From the NCBI GenBank assembly GCA_022447185.1, contig JAKVAY010000046.1:36530-100529 (forward strand): a stretch of 64,000 bases of DNA, written 5' to 3'. The position numbers were made by a program, and so were the translations under genes. Within the stretch, counting starts at the first letter, position 1. Each line of letters begins with the position of its first letter. Shown here piece after piece: positions 19,601 through 28,334 of this stretch. The notes beneath the pieces are model-generated. The model was given only the letters and a program-made list of their open reading frames with translations, ran no database searches and was not told where the DNA came from. The stretch comes from Fuerstiella sp. GTDB lineage: Bacteria; Planctomycetota; Planctomycetia; Planctomycetales; Planctomycetaceae.

Positions 19601-20307
19601 GTCGGCTGGAGAGACAGTCTGCTTCGTTCCGACGATTCAGTCAGCGGCGCGCATGGCAGGATGTACTTCATCACGCGGAACGTGATCTGTGTCGATTCGT
19701 TCAGCGCGATCTGCTTCGTCTGCTCGAATACTGTCCGGTGTGGCGGAACACAGATCTGCGACTCAGTAGCGTGCAGATATCCTGCAACAGTATTCTCGTC
19801 ACTCTGGACAGTGATTTGATTGAAGGGCGGCCGATTCGGATCCTGATACAGGAACAGAGTCACTGGATCGTTGTCTCTGTTGTGGAACGCGGACTGTTAC
19901 GTAATGTGAGTCCGGCACAACTGCACAGCTTTGGTACAGCTCTTCTGGGTTTTTATCGCAAGGCTGGCGCGGATATCGTACGCGAGCAGATCGAACGCAA
20001 CCTTGTGGGCACTCATCCCTATGACGTGTGTTCCACCGGACTCATTGTCTGGCCCGAAGCCCGATTCGATCGTGAGGTGACTATCGATCTGCACCGGCCC
20101 CATCAGGTCCGACCGACACCTGCCCCCCTGGCGATCACATTTGGAATCAGTCCTGCCTCCGTGGAGAGTGTTGTGTTTTGTAAATCCAGTACAGACTGGT
20201 ATGAATGGGCACAACTATGGCAGATAAATTCGGAATACACCGAACCTGATCGTCTGCCGCTCGCATGTGTTCAATCCGCCAGGTTATCGCTGTTACGTCA
20301 TTTCTGA
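16639..20307 (+). CDS. Large multi-pass membrane protein of unknown function
   Basis: 1222 residues from ATG 16639; the frame reaches back to a GTG at 16420, but the extra residues look non-coding. Residues 1-540 are soluble, rich in charged helices. Hydrophobic segments lie at about 549-578, 679-700, 752-781, 847-873 and 912-940. Between the first two is an acidic Ser/Pro/Thr-rich linker (about 580-675). The C-terminal 280 residues are again soluble and basic. No known domain was recognised. The HAD hydrolase begins 35 bases downstream on the same strand. The window gives no direct hint of function; a planctomycete-restricted envelope protein is my inference. Confidence 0.85.
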   Translation: MDSTRDNVATPDLTHLDDNITSQLRLAVRQADAGAFLVEPRVTRRLIREMHDFARLSPRIPHTEVCVVPATDVRQLTHPDELGLDSFETLPDMVLLLALPEEHEVAGKSTQDQMILVWRRLFHGAIDRAVRALMDSDKLTRARIQSHIDSVGQVEFDEVHAVLASENRLIHPESRMETFGEFMAVWWEFNRFAPDLIPIWFPSLTRRNPGELISDVQIDPDSLYLATRLTGAPDPDTTSQVVLDEAQLSGVRQDWFEGGPVRPSERRFYRLQRRRQRATERGNTVAGGLAAMYGAESATTNALREDALKSAEEDIGTLVTRLQQALTFDVNDEDVWHESLRELFRNATHGFWNTDKKLLHDLQKVCMDHERVTYQVDLVKWIVSRGQRSLKRPLTNIREVMMAKHLASSAARLVYVRLSGREREQLTNLLHEAADLAEDQMRHRIRPTLRQTLLDVGFRPGNVPEEVAFDKLIEESLDCIAYRGYLTMGYLRDAISRNDLKLADLTDPRELFRGDHLLRTDDQLDVALDGVYRRGEFYLRGLQRVSSLAFGTGVGRFMTLFVVIPFGGALVIVEGAGHVIERISNSSTEKSDGTEVETAQSRSPSPEPDTALTSDQPVIPGTEQTPVVSNNSNNPIEDNDSRTDAIETIGPENSGTSLTEVVEHPTNPTSHDDYPSRPSIYFPLILAIGLGLMALIHLPALRHTLTALLQSLWSVIHLVVWQFPKRILKLPLVRGIWRSGPAIAIRRYILNPGIVACAMGFVASWNIWMIVSVTVILSSAFNSRLGRDTEELVAEWLGNTWHNLRARVFMAVFDWVVDFFKWALSGVERLIYAVDEWLRFHSEESWLSVIVKAVVGVVWSFIVFLIRIYVNLLIEPQVNPIKHFPVVTVAHKIILPLTPFVIEKGGGLLSNFIGTVLADFVIGATWFLFPGVFGFLVWELKGNWRLYEANRVTRLQPILVGSHGEPVSRLIRPGVHSGTIPKAFARLRRLERQSASFRRFSQRRAWQDVLHHAERDLCRFVQRDLLRLLEYCPVWRNTDLRLSSVQISCNSILVTLDSDLIEGRPIRILIQEQSHWIVVSVVERGLLRNVSPAQLHSFGTALLGFYRKAGADIVREQIERNLVGTHPYDVCSTGLIVWPEARFDREVTIDLHRPHQVRPTPAPLAITFGISPASVESVVFCKSSTDWYEWAQLWQINSEYTEPDRLPLACVQSARLSLLRHF

Positions 20308-20342
20308 AAGTCGCTGTGACCTCATTGACCAGGTTTTGAAAC

Positions 20343-20969
20343 GTGATACCAATCCGAACCTGTATTTTTGACCTAGGAAATGTCCTCGTCTTTTTTTCAC
20401 ACGAACGAATGGTGCAAAATATTGTGCTGGCGAGTGGCGCATCCGAACAGGCTGTACGTCAACATTTGTTTGAGGACGGCGCGCAGTGCGCTTTCGAAAC
20501 CGGAAAACTAACTGAAAAACAATTTCATACGCAGTTTGAATCCTACACGGGCACATCCGTCCAAATCGATCAACTACGACTGGCTGTGGGCGACATCTTT
20601 GAACTCAACGCTCCAATGATTCCCCTGCTTGAGGAACTGCAGTCTGCAGGTGTCCGTCTGGTGCTGCTGTCAAATACCTGTGTGACTCACATTGAATTTG
20701 TACGCAACCGCTGGTCTTTCCTGGATCTCTTTGATGATATCACAACGTCCTGGGAAGTTGGAGCACTCAAGCCGAACCCCATGATCTATGAATCAGCTCT
20801 GACCCAGGCAAAATGCGATGCCACAAATTGCTTCTACACCGACGATATTGAAGACTATGTGACACAGGCCGTATCGATGGGAATTCAGGCGCAGGTCTTT
20901 CGCGATGCGCAGACAACACGGGAAACGCTGCGTTCTCTCGGAGTCCCACTGGCTCCTGCTGCAGAATGA
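20343..20969 (+). CDS. HAD-superfamily hydrolase (subfamily IA)
   Basis: 208 residues starting at GTG 20343. Motif I is FDLGNVLV, giving the nucleophilic Asp; the usual second Asp is replaced by Gly, as in the epoxide-hydrolase N-terminal/haloacid branch of HAD proteins. Motif II is LLSNT (Ser), motif III is the Lys in GALKPNP, and motif IV is FYTDDIEDYV. A helical cap lies between motifs I and II. Expected activity is dephosphorylation of a small phosphorylated metabolite, substrate unknown. It follows the large membrane protein closely and may be cotranscribed with it. Confidence 0.88.
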   Translation: MIPIRTCIFDLGNVLVFFSHERMVQNIVLASGASEQAVRQHLFEDGAQCAFETGKLTEKQFHTQFESYTGTSVQIDQLRLAVGDIFELNAPMIPLLEELQSAGVRLVLLSNTCVTHIEFVRNRWSFLDLFDDITTSWEVGALKPNPMIYESALTQAKCDATNCFYTDDIEDYVTQAVSMGIQAQVFRDAQTTRETLRSLGVPLAPAAE

Positions 20970-21208
20970 TTTATGGTGTGATCCGGTCAGGGACTCACTC
21001 ATTGGCATCAATACAACGTTGACAACACATAAAATCATCTCTGCAATGCGCCTGTTCCCGATGGCCCGACCATCTCTGTTAAAGAACAGTGACGAGTACC
21101 AGTTGAACGGATGTCGCAACAGTTGAATATCTCTTTCCGGACTTGGGCCCACGCTCTTAGATCGCCGCCACCAATGAATAATCCGGACCAGCAAACAGGC
21201 ATCACTCT
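20970..21208. other. Gap before the thioredoxin/NHL gene
   Basis: About 240 bases with no credible gene. A TTGACA occurs at 21019-21024 but the bases at -10 spacing are poor, so no promoter is called. Confidence 0.35.
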
Positions 21209-23308
21209 ATGATGATTGTCTCGTTCGATTCACGTCTCTCCTGCCGCATATTTGAGCCGGGTCTTTTTATGCTGACGGCCTGCATGATCTGTCTGTACAG
21301 CCTGACAGCGGTGACCAATACGGGATCCGCTCAGGAACCTGTCGCGGACACATCGGAGACGGCTCAGGATCCGTCCCCCTCAGCTCAGCCGGTACCTGTT
21401 GGAATTCTGGACGGTGGTACTTCGTGGCTGAACACATCCGCTCGGATCACAATGAAAGATTTGCAAGGAAAAATCGTACTTTTTGACTTCTGGACATACT
21501 GCTGCATCAACTGTATGCATGTGCTTCCCGAGCTGAAGTATCTGGAAGAGAAGTATCCCAATGAACTGGTTGTGATTGGTGTTCACTCGGCAAAATTTGA
21601 CAATGAAAAAGATTCGGAAGCCATCCGCCACGCGATCATGCGCTACGGGATCGTACATCCGGTTGTCAATGACAGCGAAATGCTGATCTGGAACAAATTT
21701 GGGGTTAGAGCCTGGCCGACACTGGCACTTGTCGATCCGCAGGGACGGTATCTCGGTTCCCGCAGTGGTGAAGGGAACCGTGAACTCTTTGACGAGGTTA
21801 TTGGACGCGTCATCGAATATCATCGCTCGATCGGGACGCTTAACGAAGATCCGATTATCTTCGATCTTGAGTCGGGCAGGACTGCGCCAACACCGCTGAG
21901 ATACCCAGGAAAAGTGCTTGCCGATGCCGGGTCTAACCGGTTGTTTATCAGCGATACCAGCCATAACCGAATTATCGTCACAGACCTTGATGGTCGGGTT
22001 CAGGATATTATTGGATCGGGAAGCACAGGCAATACCGACGGACCGTTCACTGATGCTGAATTTGATCATCCACAGGGTCTTTGTCTTGTCGATAAAACGC
22101 TGTACGTCGCGGACACCGAGAACCACCTGCTGCGTACCGTTGATTTCAACACAAGGACTGTGACGACTCTTGCGGGAACCGGTAAGCAGGGAAGGCCACA
22201 TAACGCAGCTACCACACTGCATGAAACCTCGCTAAACAGCCCCTGGGCAATCTGTCATGTTGACGGGACACTGTACATTGCCATGGCAGGTCCGCATCAG
22301 ATCTGGTTTCATCACCTGGGGACCAGCGACATCGGTGTCTTTGCGGGCAATGCCCGTGAAGACGTTATTAACGGTCCACTGGAGGAGTCTTCATTCGCTC
22401 AGCCTTCAGGATTGGCCGTCAACAGTGACAAGACAGCATTCTTCGTCGTTGACAGCGAAGGATCATCGATTCGCAAAGTCCCAGTCGCCACCGACGGCAG
22501 TGTGACAACAATTGCAGGAACGTCTGAATTGCCTCGCGGCCAGTCTCTCTTCGCGTTCGGTGACGTTGACGGCAACGGTGATACAGCCAGATTCCAGCAT
22601 CCCATTGGAGTCGCTCGGCATGATGACCTGCTGTATGTGGCAGATTCCTATAATCACAAGATTCGTACCGTCGACCCAAAAACGGGTGAGGTTCTGACGT
22701 GGCTGGGTGATGGAACCGCCGGTGATCCACAATCAACATCACGATTGAATGAACCAGCGGGACTGAGCGTCGCAAATGATGTCCTGTATATTGCAGACAC
22801 CAACAGTCACCGTATCTGTGCCGTGGATATTGAGTCACTTGTGATGCGTGTTCTGCCGCTAAGCGGACTGAAACCACCAAAACCAAAGAAGTCGACAGCA
22901 CGGAGGTTACTCAACCTGAGTAATGCAAGACAGATAGCCGAACAGACTATGCAGCGGGGAAAATCTGTCATAGTCCGAGTCAAACTGGCGGTCCCGGACG
23001 GCGGACACCTCAATGAACTTGCTCCGGTATCCTGGCAGGCAGAAAATACCGTCGGGCACGTTCTGGATGCTGAAAACGGTGCTTCCGGCGTGGCAACCCT
23101 GAAGGGATCGCTGGCACAGTTTTCGCTGCCGATTTCCAAATCCGCAACTGATGGTGAACTCGGTATCAAAGTGTCTTACGGCTATTGCCAAAAGAACGAT
23201 TCTCTGTGCCGACTGGCTGCGTCAACATGGAGAATCTCTGTTCGCATGGATGCAAACTCCGCGGCCGTCATTGAACTCAACATGACGATGGACAAAACGG
23301 AAAACTGA
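21209..23308 (+). CDS. NHLRC2-like protein: thioredoxin-like domain plus NHL beta-propeller
   Basis: 699 residues. An N-terminal hydrophobic segment (MLTACMICLYSLTAV, then GSAQ) suggests export. A thioredoxin-like domain (about 60-215) contains FDFWTYCCINCMHVLP with the CxxC at Cys99-Cys102. NHL repeats forming a propeller follow (about 225-560; repeated LYVADTxNHxIRTVD phrases), and a C-terminal beta-sandwich completes the architecture of animal NHLRC2, a match I consider strong. A thiol redox role coupled to the propeller is likely, partner unknown. The stop shares one base with the ruvX start (TGATG), so the two are translationally coupled. Confidence 0.92.
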   Translation: MMIVSFDSRLSCRIFEPGLFMLTACMICLYSLTAVTNTGSAQEPVADTSETAQDPSPSAQPVPVGILDGGTSWLNTSARITMKDLQGKIVLFDFWTYCCINCMHVLPELKYLEEKYPNELVVIGVHSAKFDNEKDSEAIRHAIMRYGIVHPVVNDSEMLIWNKFGVRAWPTLALVDPQGRYLGSRSGEGNRELFDEVIGRVIEYHRSIGTLNEDPIIFDLESGRTAPTPLRYPGKVLADAGSNRLFISDTSHNRIIVTDLDGRVQDIIGSGSTGNTDGPFTDAEFDHPQGLCLVDKTLYVADTENHLLRTVDFNTRTVTTLAGTGKQGRPHNAATTLHETSLNSPWAICHVDGTLYIAMAGPHQIWFHHLGTSDIGVFAGNAREDVINGPLEESSFAQPSGLAVNSDKTAFFVVDSEGSSIRKVPVATDGSVTTIAGTSELPRGQSLFAFGDVDGNGDTARFQHPIGVARHDDLLYVADSYNHKIRTVDPKTGEVLTWLGDGTAGDPQSTSRLNEPAGLSVANDVLYIADTNSHRICAVDIESLVMRVLPLSGLKPPKPKKSTARRLLNLSNARQIAEQTMQRGKSVIVRVKLAVPDGGHLNELAPVSWQAENTVGHVLDAENGASGVATLKGSLAQFSLPISKSATDGELGIKVSYGYCQKNDSLCRLAASTWRISVRMDANSAAVIELNMTMDKTEN

Positions 23309-23799
23309 TGAGTGATCAGCGACCCGACGTTCGCACTGAAGAAAACGATGCAACCGTTCCACACAAAGGTCGGCTGCTGGGTATCGACTACGGCACCGTA
23401 CGAGTCGGTGTATCCGTCAGTGATGAGAATCAGAAACTTGCAAGTCCACTGCACAACTATCAACGCGTGAGTCGCCAGACCGATGAACAATTTTTTCGGA
23501 GCCAAGTGAAGGAATACAAAATCACAGGATTTGTAGTTGGTCTTCCGTTGCACATGAAAGGCGACGAGAGCCAGATATCGTGTGAAGCTCGAAGATATGG
23601 TCAGTGGCTGCATTCCGTCACGCAACTGCCAGTGACTTTTCAGGACGAACGCCTGTCCAGCGCCCAGGCAAATGTACTCCTTGCTGCAGCCGATCTCACG
23701 AAAAAACAGCGAAAGACAAGGATCGACAAACTGGCAGCTCAGATCGTCCTGCAAACCTGGCTGGACCGACGTCAGGGGGCGGCAGCCACCGACGCGTAA
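23308..23799 (+). CDS. ruvX: RuvX/YqgF-family putative Holliday junction resolvase
   Basis: 163 residues starting at the ATG that overlaps the previous stop. It has an RNase H-like fold with GIDYGTVRVGVSVSD carrying the first acidic residue, GLPLHMKGDES in the middle, FQDERLSS with the second acidic site, and a final helix with an Asp (IDKLAAQIVLQTWLD). YqgF proteins take part in 16S rRNA 5'-end processing in E. coli and are annotated as Holliday junction resolvases. The roughly 25-residue N-terminal extension is longer than usual. It converges on the diadenylate cyclase gene. Confidence 0.93.
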   Translation: MSDQRPDVRTEENDATVPHKGRLLGIDYGTVRVGVSVSDENQKLASPLHNYQRVSRQTDEQFFRSQVKEYKITGFVVGLPLHMKGDESQISCEARRYGQWLHSVTQLPVTFQDERLSSAQANVLLAAADLTKKQRKTRIDKLAAQIVLQTWLDRRQGAAATDA

Positions 23800-23811
23800 A
23801 GTTTGGCAACG

Positions 23812-23826
23812 GGTGAAACTTTCACC
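23812..23826. terminator. Small hairpin between convergent ruvX and diadenylate cyclase
   Basis: GGTGAA and TTCACC form a 6-bp stem around ACT in the 54-base gap between two stop codons. It is weak and has no U-tract; a bidirectional terminator is only a suggestion. Confidence 0.25.
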
Positions 23827-23853
23827 GTCCAGGCTGCGAAGTCTGCAACCTGA

Positions 23854-24792
23854 CTAACCCTGTTCCGGAGGTGATTCGGTGGCAACATCGTGCCATTTCA
23901 TGGCGGCATGGAGAGGCTCGATACGCAATACCACCTTACCGTCCTGAAAAATTCGCACGGTGCCAGTGGATTCGGAAACAGCCACTGCCACAGCTTCGGT
24001 CGCTTTAGAGACAGCGGCTGCTGCCCAGTGACGTGATCCCAGTCCTTTAGAAAGTGCCAGTCCGTCCGCAGATGCCCGCAAATGTCGTCCGTATCCGTAA
24101 ACCACGCCATCCGACGAAATAATAAATGCGCCGTCGACCTGGGCCAGTTCCTTGATGCTTTCCCGAACGCGGGGATTACGAACCAGACGTTCTTCCTTGG
24201 GATAGGCTCCACCACGAAAAGGATCATGAACCTGTTCCTGAGAAAGACTCAGAACCTTGCGGTGGTTGCCAACAACAAAAATCGTCCCTACTGTTTTACC
24301 TTCCCGCCCCTCGCGCCCAATCTCACATGCGAGATCCACGACCTGACGCAACGTGTCGAGTGGTACCTGCGTCTCCAAACGCTGTAAGTCTCGGGACGTG
24401 AGTTTAGCCAGCTGTTCGGACAGTTCGATAACACTGATCGTATCACAGCGATCATTATCATACGATGAATAGACGGCTACGATCGTGTCACCAGACTGCA
24501 GGATTTCATCAGCAATAGCTTCAAGGAGGACCTGAGACACCTGAGTACTTCGGGTCTGGGGCTCATGCAAAATGGGTACCAGGTCCACTTCATCCTCACG
24601 TACTGCCTCCTGAACAGACACGTCATCGGTTGCGACAACCAGCCGCGTGCCTCGCAGGAGTTTGCGAATGGCCCTGAAATCCACAGCTTCGTCTGTCAGC
24701 AGAACCACGGCAGCTGCGTCTGCCAGGGCCGCCAGCCGCTGAGCAGACTTCAAAAGTTGTTCGACTTGAGGACCAATATTCCTGCGTTTCAT
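23854..24792 (-). CDS. Diadenylate cyclase, DacZ-like
   Basis: 312 residues from an ATG. The C-terminal DAC (DisA_N) domain makes c-di-AMP from two ATP: DGA at residues 220-222 (VDGAFIISSDGVVYGYG) and the RHR-site equivalent GSRHWAA (Arg254, His255, Trp256). The usual third basic residue is Trp, and the SKATEAVAVAVSESTGTVRIF context is closer, from memory, to the DacZ group known from archaea than to bacterial DisA/CdaA. The first 190 residues form a separate alpha/beta domain without membrane helices, also as in DacZ. Product and signalling role are inferred. No recognisable c-di-AMP phosphodiesterase gene is in the window. Confidence 0.88.
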   Translation of the reverse strand: MKRRNIGPQVEQLLKSAQRLAALADAAAVVLLTDEAVDFRAIRKLLRGTRLVVATDDVSVQEAVREDEVDLVPILHEPQTRSTQVSQVLLEAIADEILQSGDTIVAVYSSYDNDRCDTISVIELSEQLAKLTSRDLQRLETQVPLDTLRQVVDLACEIGREGREGKTVGTIFVVGNHRKVLSLSQEQVHDPFRGGAYPKEERLVRNPRVRESIKELAQVDGAFIISSDGVVYGYGRHLRASADGLALSKGLGSRHWAAAAVSKATEAVAVAVSESTGTVRIFQDGKVVLRIEPLHAAMKWHDVATESPPEQG

Positions 24793-25445
24793 GGCAGGAG
24801 TGTAGGAGAAGCAATCACATGGTCAACATTTGTGATTCAGGGTTTCGTTGAGATTCGAAACGTTACAAGAGATTTGTCTCCGTTAGCAAACTAACCACCA
24901 GGCCAACAGCGTACACTGTCAAAAGCCCCGCAAATAATCCCTCGGTGTCAAACCCGGATTTACAGGTCATCAGCACAAACTCCCTGGGCCCCATTGTCAG
25001 TCCACCGAAGACCGGGATGTTCGTCAGGATCACGAGCACATCAGAAATCGCATAACGTATGTGAATCAGCGTTGGGACTGCTGAAGAAATTTACGTTTGA
25101 CCAATGGTGAGTGGATTCCCATCAGTTCCAGTTCTGTCCACCTCATACGGAATCACATACCCGGATGGCTGCCGTATCAAGCAGGGGTAGCCAGTGGTCA
25201 CCGACACTGGAAGTCCCGCGACAGAGTTTCAGAGAGGTCAATTCAGTTTATGTTTTGTCCTGACAATCACGATTTTTCAAATTTTGGACACAGGGAAGCC
25301 ATTGCCACGATCCGGAACAGTCTGCCGATGTTTGACCGCCCTCAGGCCGGTCAGTAAATTTCAGCGGCCGTGAACACCCTCGTCTCCGGACGCATGTTCG
25401 CGGCTTTTTCAATGGACTTTCGGTTTAAGCCACAAGGCAACAATC
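24793..25445. other. Gene-poor gap between diadenylate cyclase and purH
   Basis: About 650 bases. Apart from the short minus-strand membrane-protein remnant listed separately, no credible gene or RNA was seen. The final part should hold the purH promoter, which I could not define. Confidence 0.4.
24863..25039 (-). pseudogene. Possible remnant of a polytopic membrane protein C-terminus
   Basis: Reading leftward, 58 codons from GTG 25039 to TAA encode hydrophobic stretches around IPVFGGLTMGPREF and LFAGLLTVYAVGLVVSLL. The Pro-Gly-Gly...Arg-Glu pattern followed by a last membrane helix resembles the C-terminal end of lysylphosphatidylglycerol-synthase/UPF0104-type membrane proteins. The frame is closed upstream by TAA at 25091-25093, and the neighbouring frames upstream show no membrane protein, so this looks like a truncated relic. 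A genuine small membrane protein cannot be excluded. The family resemblance is from memory. Confidence 0.35.
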
Positions 25446-27017
25446 ATGGAACAGCCAAAACGGGCTCTCGTCAGCGTCAGCAACAAACAGGGACTGGACA
25501 TATTTGTTCGTGGTTTGACAGATCTTGGCTTTGAAATCCTGTCGACAGGCGGGACTCGGCGGTTTCTCGAAGATGCGGGAATCCCGGTCGTCGATGTCGC
25601 GAGCTACACCGAGTTTCCGGAGATGATGGATGGCCGTGTCAAAACACTGCATCCCAGAGTCCATGGAGGCATCCTGGGACGTCCGACTCTGGAATCCGAT
25701 GCAGCGGCCATGTCCGAACACGGCATCATTCCCATTCAACTGGTGGTCGTGAATCTGTATCCATTTGAAGAGACCATTGCGAAACCCGATGTCAGCATTC
25801 CGGAGGCTATCGAACAAATCGATATCGGTGGTCCATCGATGGTCCGATCGGCCGCTAAGAATCACGCTCACGTAGGAATTGTCACGTGTCCCTCTCAGTA
25901 TGCGGCCGTTCTGCAGAGCCTGCAGAACGGCTCGTTTAACGATATCTCTCGACGCAAACTCGCCGCAGCCGCGTTTGAACTAACCGCAAGTTATGATCAG
26001 GCCATTGCCCGTTACATGGCAGCCATCACCAGTGACGCCAACGGGAACTCGGTCTGGCCCGCGACCTTCTCACCACTGCTGAAACTCGAATCATCTCTGC
26101 GCTACGGAGAGAACCCTCATCAGAAAGCAGCATTTTATGTCGAGTCCTCACCGCATCCAACGTCACTGGCGTGTGCCACAAAACTCAATGGGAAAGAGCT
26201 GTCTTACAATAATCTGATGGATCTTGATGCAGCGCGAGCAATTGTGGCCGATTTCTCTGAGCCGGCTTCATGCATCATTAAACACACGAATCCATGTGGT
26301 TGTGCGGTTGCAACGGATTTGTCCGCAGCGTTTACGAATGCATACGCGGGAGATCCGGTGAGTGCTTTTGGATCCATTGTAGGGTTCAATCGCACAGTCG
26401 ACGAAGCAACTGCTGAGGTCATGTGCGAACCGGGGCGATTTATTGAAGCCGTCATAGCCCCCGGATACGACCCCGCGGCCCTGGAGATCCTGACCACTCG
26501 ACCAAAGTGGAAAAAAAATGTTCGACTCATGCAGGTTCAGTTTACAACGAGTGGGCGAGGCGCTGCTGACTACCGCCGAGTGTCCGGTGGACTGCTGGTT
26601 CAGGATCGAGACGATAAGTTCCAGGACAATTCTGAGTGGACGATCGCTACCAAACGCCAGCCATCGACAACAGAAGCGGCTGACCTGCGTTTTGCATGGG
26701 CCGTATGTCGGCATGTCAAATCCAATGCGATCGTCTTCGCCAAAGACAACATGCTGCTTGGCGCCGGAGCTGGTCAAATGAGCCGTCTGGACAGTTCATT
26801 CATCGCTGCAATGAAAGCTGGAGATAGAGCAACTGGTGGAGTCGTCGCCAGCGATGCTTTCTTCCCGTTTCGTGACGGCGTGGACGAAGCGGCGAAGGCC
26901 GGCATCCGGGCCGTCATTCAGCCAGGAGGTTCCCGCAACGATAAGGAAGTCATCGCGGCGTGCGACGAACATGACATGACCATGATCTTCACAGGCCGTC
27001 GACATTTCCGACATTGA
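25446..27017 (+). CDS. purH: Bifunctional AICAR transformylase / IMP cyclohydrolase
   Basis: 523 residues, the normal size. It performs the last two steps of purine synthesis: formylation of AICAR with 10-formyl-tetrahydrofolate, then ring closure to IMP. The N-terminal MGS-like cyclohydrolase domain (about 1-190) shows [18 protein letters not shown] and [10 protein letters not shown] (residues 66-75). The transformylase domain shows [23 protein letters not shown] with the catalytic Lys-His, and [16 protein letters not shown] near the end. The start ATG is the only reasonable one. It stands as a single gene between convergent and divergent neighbours. Confidence 0.98.
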   Translation: MEQPKRALVSVSNKQGLDIFVRGLTDLGFEILSTGGTRRFLEDAGIPVVDVASYTEFPEMMDGRVKTLHPRVHGGILGRPTLESDAAAMSEHGIIPIQLVVVNLYPFEETIAKPDVSIPEAIEQIDIGGPSMVRSAAKNHAHVGIVTCPSQYAAVLQSLQNGSFNDISRRKLAAAAFELTASYDQAIARYMAAITSDANGNSVWPATFSPLLKLESSLRYGENPHQKAAFYVESSPHPTSLACATKLNGKELSYNNLMDLDAARAIVADFSEPASCIIKHTNPCGCAVATDLSAAFTNAYAGDPVSAFGSIVGFNRTVDEATAEVMCEPGRFIEAVIAPGYDPAALEILTTRPKWKKNVRLMQVQFTTSGRGAADYRRVSGGLLVQDRDDKFQDNSEWTIATKRQPSTTEAADLRFAWAVCRHVKSNAIVFAKDNMLLGAGAGQMSRLDSSFIAAMKAGDRATGGVVASDAFFPFRDGVDEAAKAGIRAVIQPGGSRNDKEVIAACDEHDMTMIFTGRRHFRH

Positions 27018-27356
27018 TTCGGGACGGTTCGTCTGTTTGTCTCGTCACCTGCAGAATAAACAGCATATCGTAAGTGTGCGCCAGTCGTTTCACGCATTCA
27101 GCGGCCGTGGCCTGGATCGCCGATGACAACATCACAGCTGAATGGAACCAACAAGGCTGCGTTCGACCAACAGGTTTCGTCACCACACAACCGGTGAACA
27201 ACACACGCAAGCCGGAGGACTATTCAGAGAGGCTGTTATTCCCCGGCCTCAACAATCCAGGTGACTGATACGCAATCTGAATGGTTGTCCGCGAGCTGTC
27301 GCTCAGATGACGCAGGTCGATAATGCACGCCCACGGTGTTTGCGTCCACTATACAA
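27018..27356. other. Intergenic region between convergent purH and desaturase
   Basis: About 340 bases between two stop codons. No gene, strong terminator or repeat was seen. Confidence 0.45.
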
Positions 27357-28334
27357 TCATGCTGCAACAGCTTCGTTTGTTCCGCGGCCCCGCGGAATCT
27401 GATCGCGAACATCGTACGCAAGGCCAACAGCTCGGAGGACGCGAATTGACCACCATGTAATGTCAACTTCCCACCAGCGATGTCCAGCTGGTGCTACGGC
27501 TGGATGAGCATGATGGTTATTGTGCCATCCTTCGCCGTACGCCAGAATCGCAACCCACCACAGGTTGCGAGACTCGTCGCGTGTGTCGTAGTTGCGATAT
27601 CCCCACAGGTGGGTTGCTGAATTCACGAACCATGTTGAGTGATAGGCAATCACCATCCGGACGCACATGCCCCAAAGCAGCATCGACAGCGCCATAGACC
27701 AGCCACCAATCAGAGCTCCAATCGCCACCAGAGCGAGTCCCTGCCCCCACAACAGAAACACAAACGCCCGTTCAAAGAACAGCAGCATTCGGTCCTGGAT
27801 CAGTTCCGGTGCGTACCGTCGGTACAACGTTTCCTGTTCAAAGTCATTCCGTCTTACGAAAAGCCACATCACGTGTGACCACCATGGTCCTACCAGCGGC
27901 GAGTGAGGATCTCCTTCCTGATCTGACCTCTGATGATGGAGTCGATGCGTCGCCGCCCAGGTTAATGGAGATCCTTCCGCAGAAAGTGATCCCGCCAGCA
28001 GGACCATGAATTTAGCCGGAGCGCGCAGCTTCAAAGACTTATGAGCAAGATAGCGGTGATATCCCAGACAGATGCCGATGCTGCAGGTCAGCCAGTGAAA
28101 CAACAGGCACGTTGCCAGCCCCGTCCACGAGAAAAAAAACGGAGCAATTAATGCTCCAGCGTGCACTGCCGCCAGAAACAAGGTAACGACCCAATCAATA
28201 TTGTCCCTACGCAACCGATCCATCGCAAAAGCCGCACGAAGCGTTTCTGTTTCTTCTGCAGCAAGAGCCTGCTGTGCAATCGCATCAGTAGAAACCTTGC
28301 GAGGAGTTGCGATTGCTGTGAGGACTTCACTCAT
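27357..28334 (-). CDS. Membrane fatty-acid (acyl-CoA/acyl-lipid) desaturase
   Basis: 325 residues. The three His boxes of membrane di-iron desaturases are present: HRYLAH (93-98), HRLHHQ (130-135) and HNNHH (about 270), with two pairs of hydrophobic segments between them. The box spacing fits the delta-9 (stearoyl-CoA desaturase/DesC) type, which introduces a double bond into a saturated acyl chain using oxygen and an electron donor. The N-terminal 45 residues are charged and cytoplasmic. No electron carrier gene is adjacent. Adjustment of membrane fluidity is the likely role. Confidence 0.93.
   Translation of the reverse strand: MSEVLTAIATPRKVSTDAIAQQALAAEETETLRAAFAMDRLRRDNIDWVVTLFLAAVHAGALIAPFFFSWTGLATCLLFHWLTCSIGICLGYHRYLAHKSLKLRAPAKFMVLLAGSLSAEGSPLTWAATHRLHHQRSDQEGDPHSPLVGPWWSHVMWLFVRRNDFEQETLYRRYAPELIQDRMLLFFERAFVFLLWGQGLALVAIGALIGGWSMALSMLLWGMCVRMVIAYHSTWFVNSATHLWGYRNYDTRDESRNLWWVAILAYGEGWHNNHHAHPAVAPAGHRWWEVDITWWSIRVLRAVGLAYDVRDQIPRGRGTNEAVAA

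Noticed and set aside
21380..22222. 280-codon open frame on the minus strand
   Set aside because: It is antisense to the thioredoxin/NHL gene and has no recognisable domain or start signal.
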